A DNA stretch of 64,000 nucleotides from Siphonodentalium dalli. Taxonomy: Eukaryota; Mollusca; Scaphopoda; Gadilida; Siphonodentaliidae. Below the pieces are notes generated by a model. It was not told the origin of the DNA, made no database searches, and saw only the letters and a program-made list of their open reading frames with translations. The position numbers and the translations under genes are program-made. Numbering within the stretch: position 1 is the first letter of the stretch; each line of letters opens with the position of its first letter. Positions 58,025 through 64,000 of this stretch are shown here, piece after piece. The stretch is from the NCBI GenBank assembly GCA_032622095.1, contig CP136069.1, positions 103,816,278 through 103,880,277 of the forward strand, read 5' to 3'.

Positions 58025-61000
58025 CCCCCACAGGATATCAGTAGGGTCAACTGGTCAGAGTATTCTGTAAGGCGGGTAGGAATGGTGATTATGTGGGAAT
58101 AAAGCGACAGCTTGTGCCACTAAATACTCAAACTATACGAAATTTCCTTCAAAATTGGTCGATTTTTATGTACCCACCGCCCCCTAGGGTATCTGTAGGT
58201 GGTCAACCGAGGGTCAACTGGTCCGGGTTTTCTGAAAGGCGGGTAGGAATGGTAATTATGTGGGCATAAAGCGACAGCTTGTGCCACTAAATACTCAAAC
58301 TATACGAAATTTCCTTCAAAATTGGTCGATTTTTACGTGCCATCCTCCCAGGATATCTGTAAGTGGTCAACCGAGGGTCAACTGGTCCTGTTTTTGTAAA
58401 AGGCGGGTAGGAAGGGTGATTATGTGGGCATAAAGCGACAGCTTGTGCCACTAAATACTCAAACTATAGGAAATTTCCTTCAAAAGTGGTCGATTTTTAC
58501 GTGCCATCCCCCCAGGATATCTGTAGGTGGTCAACCGAGGGTCAACTGGTCCGGGTTTTCTAAAAGGCGGGTAGGAATGGTGATTATGTGGGCATAAAGC
58601 GACAGCTTGTGCCACTAAATACTCAAACTATACGAAATTTCCTTCAAAATTTGTCGATTTTTACGTACCATCCCGCCAGGATAACTGTAGGTGGTCAAGC
58701 GATGGTCAACTGGTCCGAGTTTTCTGTAATGCGGGTAGGAGTGGTTATTATGTGGGCATAAAGCGATAGCTTATGCCACTAAATACTCAAACTATACAAA
58801 ATTTCCTTCAAAATTGTTCGATTTTTACGTAACATCCCCCCAGGATATCTGTAGGTGGTCAACCGAGGGACAACTGGTCCGGGTTTTTGTAAGGCGGGTA
58901 GGAGTGGTGATTATGTGGGCATAAAGCGATAGCTTGTGCCACTAAATACTCAAACTATACAAAATTTCCTTCAAAATTGGTCGATTTTTACGTGCCATCC
59001 GCCCAGGATAGCTGTAGGTGGTCAACCGAGGGTCAACTGGTTTGGGTTTTATGAAAGACGGGTTTTATGAAAGACGGGTAGGAATGGTGATTATGCGGGC
59101 ATAAAGCGACAGCTTGTGCCACTAAATACTCAAACTATACGAAATTTCCTTCAAAATTGGTCGATTTTTACGTACCATCCCCCAGGATATATGTAGGTGG
59201 GCAACCGAGTGTCAACTGGTCCGGGTTTTCTGAAAGACGGGTAGGAATGGTGATTATGTGGGCATAAAGCGACATCTTGTGCAACTAAATACTCAAACTA
59301 TACGAAATTTCCTTCAAAATTGGTCGATTTTTACGTACCATCACCCAGGATATCTGTATGTGGTCAACCGAGGGTCAACTGGTCCGGGTTTTCTGTAAGG
59401 CGGGTAAGAATGGTGATTATGTTGGCATAAAGCGACAGCTTGTGCCACTTAATACTCAAACTATACGAAATTTCCTTCAAAATTGGTCGATTTTTACGTG
59501 CCACTCCACCCAGGGTATGTGTAGGTTGTCAAACGAGGGTCAACTGGTCCGGGTTTTCTGTAAGGCGGGTAGGAATGGCGATTATGTGGGCATAAAGCGA
59601 CAGCATGAGCCACTAAATACTCGAACTATACGAAATTTCCTTCAAAATTGGTCGATTTTTACTTACCATCCCCCCCCCCCCGGATATATGTAGGTGGTCA
59701 ACCGAGTGTCAACTGGTCCGGGTTTTCTGAAAGACGGGTAGGAATGGTGATTATGTGGGCATAAAGCGACATCTTGTGCAACTAAATACTCAAACTATAC
59801 GAAATTTCCTTCAAAATTGGTCGATTTTTACGTTCCATCCCCCCAGGATATCTGTAGGTGGTCAACCGAGGGTTAACTGGTCCGGGTTTTTCTGTGAGGC
59901 GGGTTGTAATGGTAATTATGTGGGCATAAAGCTACAGCTTGTGCCACTAAATACTCAAACTATACGAAATTTCCTTCAAAATTGGTCGATTTTTACGTAC
60001 CACGCCCCCCCCCCCAGGGTATCTGTAGGTGGTCAACCGAGGGTCAACTGGTCCGGGTTTTCTAAAAGGCGGGTAGGAATGGTGATTATGTGGGCATAAA
60101 GCGACAGCTTGTGCCACTAAATACTCAAACTATACGAAATTTCCTTCAAAATTTGTCGATTTTTACGTACCATCCCGCCAGGATAACTGTAGGTGGTCAA
60201 GCGATGGTCAACTGGTCCGAGTTTTCTGTAATGCGGGTAGGAGTGGTGATTATGTGGGCATAAAGCGATAGCTTATGCCACTAAATACTCAAACTATACA
60301 AAATTTCCTTCAAAATTGTTCGATTTTTACGTAACAACCCCCCAGGATATCTGTAGGTGGTCAACCGAGGGACAACTGGTCCGGGTTTTTGTAAGGCGGG
60401 TAGGAGTGGTGATTATGTGGGCATAAAGCGATAGCTTGTGCCACTAAATACTCAAACTATACAAAATTTCCTTCAAAATTGGTCGATTTTTACATACCAT
60501 CCCCCACAGGATATCAGTAGGGTCAACTGGTCAGAGTATTCTGTAAGGCGGGTAGGAATGGTGATTATGTGGGAATAAAGCGACAGCTTGTGCCACTAAA
60601 TACTCAAACTATACGAAATTTCCTTCAAAATTGGTCGATTTTTATGTACCACCGCCCCCTAGGGTATCTGTAGGTGGTCAACCGAGGGTCAACTGGTCCG
60701 GGTTTTCTGAAAGGCGGGTAGGAATGGTAATTATGTGGGCATAAAGCGACAGCTTGTGCCACTAAATACTCAAACTATACGAAATTTCCTTCAAAATTGG
60801 TCGATTTTTACGTGCCATCCTCCCAGGATATCTGTAAGTGGTCAACCGAGGGTCAACTGGTCCTGTTTTTGTAAAAGGCGGGTAGGAAGGGTGATTATGT
60901 GGGCATAAAGCGACAGCTTGTGCCACTAAATACTCAAACTATAGGAAATTTCCTTCAAAAGTGGTCGATTTTTACGTGCCATCCCCCCAGGATATCTGTA

Positions 61001-62975
61001 GGTGGTCAACCGAGGGTCAACTGGTCCGGGTTTTCTAAAAGGCGGGTAGGAATGGTGATTATGTGGGCATAAAGCGACAGCTTGTGCCACTAAATACTCA
61101 AACTATACGAAATTTCCTTCAAAATTTGTCGATTTTTACGTACCATCCCGCCAGGATAACTGTAGGTGGTCAAGCGATGGTCAACTGGTCCGAGTTTTCT
61201 GTAATGCGGGTAGGAGTGGTTATTATGTGGGCATAAAGCGATAGCTTATGCCACTAAATACTCAAACTATACAAAATTTCCTTCAAAATTGTTCGATTTT
61301 TACGTAACATCCCCCCAGGATATCTGTAGGTGGTCAACCGAGGGACAACTGGTCCGGGTTTTTGTAAGGCGGGTAGGAGTGGTGATTATGTGGGCATAAA
61401 GCGATAGCTTGTGCCACTAAATACTCAAACTATACAAAATTTCCTTCAAAATTGGTCGATTTTTACGTGCCATCCGCCCAGGATAGCTGTAGGTGGTCAA
61501 CCGAGGGTCAACTGGTTTGGGTTTTATGAAAGACGGGTTTTATGAAAGACGGGTAGGAATGGTGATTATGCGGGCATAAAGCGACAGCTTGTGCCACTAA
61601 ATACTCAAACTATACGAAATTTCCTTCAAAATTGGTCGATTTTTACGTACCATCCCCCAGGATATATGTAGGTGGGCAACCGAGTGTCAACTGGTCCGGG
61701 TTTTCTGAAAGACGGGTAGGAATGGTGATTATGTGGGCATAAAGCGACATCTTGTGCAACTAAATACTCAAACTATACGAAATTTCCTTCAAAATTGGTC
61801 GATTTTTACGTACCATCACCCAGGATATCTGTATGTGGTCAACCGAGGGTCAACTGGTCCGGGTTTTCTGTAAGGCGGGTAAGAATGGTGATTATGTTGG
61901 CATAAAGCGACAGCTTGTGCCACTTAATACTCAAACTATACGAAATTTCCTTCAAAATTGGTCGATTTTTACGTGCCACTCCACCCAGGGTATGTGTAGG
62001 TTGTCAAACGAGGGTCAACTGGTCCGGGTTTTCTGTAAGGCGGGTAGGAATGGCGATTATGTGGGCATAAAGCGACAGCATGAGCCACTAAATACTCGAA
62101 CTATACGAAATTTCCTTCAAAATTGGTCGATTTTTACTTACCATCCCCCCCCCCCCCGGATATATGTAGGTGGTCAACCGAGTGTCAACTGGTCCGGGTT
62201 TTCTGAAAGACGGGTAGGAATGGTGATTATGTGGGCATAAAGCGACATCTTGTGCAACTAAATACTCAAACTATACGAAATTTCCTTCAAAATTGGTCGA
62301 TTTTTACGTTCCATCCCCCCAGGATATCTGTAGGTGGTCAACCGAGGGTTAACTGGTCCGGGTTTTTCTGTGAGGCGGGTTGTAATGGTAATTATGTGGG
62401 CATAAAGCTACAGCTTGTGCCACTAAATACTCAAACTATACGAAATTTCCTTCAAAATTGGTCGATTTTTACGTACCACGCCCCCCCCCCCCCCAGGGTA
62501 TCTGTAGGTGGTCAACCGAGGGTCAACTGGTCCGGGTTTTCTGAAAGGCGGGTAGGAATGGTAATTAAGTGGGCATAAATCGACAGCTTGTGCCACTAAA
62601 TACTCAAACTATACGAAATTTCCTTCAAAATTGGTCGATTTTTACATACCACCGCCCCTCCCCCCCCCCCAGGGTATCTGTAGGTGGTCAACCGAGGGTC
62701 AACTGGTCCGGGTTTTCTGAAAGGCGGGTAGGAATGGTAATTATGTGGGCATAAAGCGACAGCTTGTGCCACTAAATACTCAAACTATACGAAATTTCCT
62801 TCAAAATTTGTCGATTTTTACGTAACATCCCCCCAGGATATCTGTAGGTGGTCAAGCGAGGGTCAACTGGTCCGGGTTTTTTGTAAGGCGGGTAGGAATG
62901 GTGATTATGTGGGCATAAAGCGACAGCTTGTGCCACTAAATACTCGAACTATACGAAATTTCCTTCAAAATTGGT
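58025..62975 (+). repeat. Second higher-order repeat family (about 2476-bp step, two copies)
   Basis: The chimeric monomer CCCCCACAGGATATCAGTAG followed directly by GGTCAACTGG occurs at 58025 and 60501 (and once at 54795). TATAGGAAATTTCC occurs at 57491, 58465 and 60940. Together these show a 2475-2476-base unit plus a 974-base shift. Confidence 0.8.
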
Positions 62976-64000
62976 CGATTTTTACGTGCCATCACTCAGG
63001 ATATCTGTAGGTGGTCAACCGAGTGTCAACTGGTTCGGGTTTTATGAAAGGCGGGTAGGAATGGTGATTATGCGGTCATAAAGCGACAGCTTGTGCCACT
63101 AAATACTCAAACTATACGAAATTTCCTTCAAAATTGGTCGATTTTTACGTACCATCCCCCCAGGATATCTGTAGGTGGTCAACAGAGTGTCAACTGGTCC
63201 GGGTTTTCTGAAAGACGGGTAGGAATGGTCATTATGTGGGCATAAAGCGACAGCTTGTGCAACTAAATACTCAATCTATACGAAATTTCCTTCAAAATTG
63301 GTCGATATTTACGTACCATCCCCCCCCAGGATAACTGTAGGTGGTCAACCGAGGGTCAACTGGTCCGGGTTTTCGGTAAGGCGGGTAGGAATGGTGACTA
63401 TGTGGGCATAAAGCGATATCTGAAGGTGGTCAACCGAGGGTCAACTGGTCCGAGTTTTCTGTAAGGCGGGTAGGAATGGTGATTATGTGGGCATAAAGCG
63501 ACAGCTTGTGCAACTAAATACTCAAACTATACGAAATTTCCATCAAAATTGGTCGATTTGTACGTACCATCACCCCAGGATATATGTAGGTGGTCAACCG
63601 AGGGTCAACTGGTCCGGGTTTTCTGTAAGGCGGGTAAGAATGGTGATTATGTTGGCATAAAGCGACAGCTTGTGCCACTAAATACTCAAACTATACGAAA
63701 TTTCCTTCAAAATTGGTCGATTTTTACGTGCCATCCTCCCAGGATATCTGTAGGTGGTCAACCGAGGGTCAACTGGTCAGAGTATTCTGTAAGGCGGGTA
63801 GGAATGGTGATTATGTGGGAATAAAGCGACAGCTTGTGCCACTAAATACTCAAACTATACGAAATTTCCTTCAAAATTGGTCGATTTTTATGTACCACCC
63901 GCCCCCCAGGGTATCTGTAGGTGGTCAACCGAGGGTCAACTGGTCCGGGTTTTCTGAAAGGCGGGTAGGAATGGTAATTATGTGGGCATAAAGCGACAGC

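Larger units (their letters stand above)
40442..64000 (+). repeat. 164-bp satellite, block 2 (about 143 monomers, runs off the window)
   Basis: The monomer is the same as in block 1, resuming in phase at the TA of the interrupted unit. Blocks of monomers are repeated as higher-order units with steps of 6716, 2475-2476, 2403 and 1415 bases. The C run after TACCAT or AACACCG varies from about 5 to 20 bases. The right end of the array is not in the window. Confidence 0.97.

Overview
The window looks like metazoan nuclear DNA, probably from a marine invertebrate. It is AT-rich and almost gene-free, with layered inverted repeats, non-autonomous DNA transposons and a long nucleosome-scale satellite. 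It also carries short-repeat families with TATACCCCCC hairpin ends and many TAGGCCTA-type words. I remember such repeats mainly from molluscs, lancelets and echinoderms, but the sequence does not fix the species. No housekeeping gene, rRNA or tRNA was recognised. I found nothing prokaryotic: no operons, no ribosome-binding sites, no CRISPR.

Layout. (1) 1-3353: non-coding flank with a ~367-bp tandem repeat (about 1345-2345), a fold-back (2894-3055) and a near-perfect 114-bp hairpin (3125-3238). (2) 3354-20165: the main discovery, a 16.8-kb element (3360-20159) that is almost entirely one palindrome. Its arms are 7.9 and 8.7 kb, separated by a 226-bp spacer. It ends in AGTAGTATAG...CTATACTACT and is flanked by a direct 6-bp duplication, TGCGTT. 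Each arm carries, from the outside in: a subterminal repeat block, a gene for a ~199-residue protein with a C-terminal zinc-ribbon-like motif, a second copy of the subterminal block, nested repeats, a gene for a PC4/p15-like protein, an AT-rich stretch, and diverged tandem repeats leading to the centre. (3) 20166-24834: a 38-bp tandem array, a ~160-bp array whose units repeat AAGATGGC words, a GC-rich palindromic patch, and a 1.35-kb inverted-repeat element. (4) 24835-64000: a 164-bp satellite with nested higher-order repeats. It is interrupted at 28603-40441 by an 11.8-kb insertion flanked by TA, which is itself full of smaller fold-backs and MITEs.

How the parts relate. The two palindrome arms can be compared base by base. 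The zinc-ribbon gene has different stop codons in the two arms. The PC4-like gene carries the same two frame breaks in both arms. A 708-bp hAT-type MITE with an 8-bp duplication sits in the right-arm PC4 copy only, and the left arm keeps the empty site. This orders events: PC4 frame breaks, then palindrome formation or last homogenisation, then arm-private decay and hAT insertion. The 6-bp duplication and AG termini resemble those of Polinton/Maverick elements, but none of the Polinton core genes is visible here. The element is therefore best called an unclassified giant palindromic transposon-like element.

The many open frames inside the satellite are a by-product of its base composition and 164-bp period and are not annotated as genes. 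Identity values and copy numbers are estimates by eye; no alignment or database search was run.
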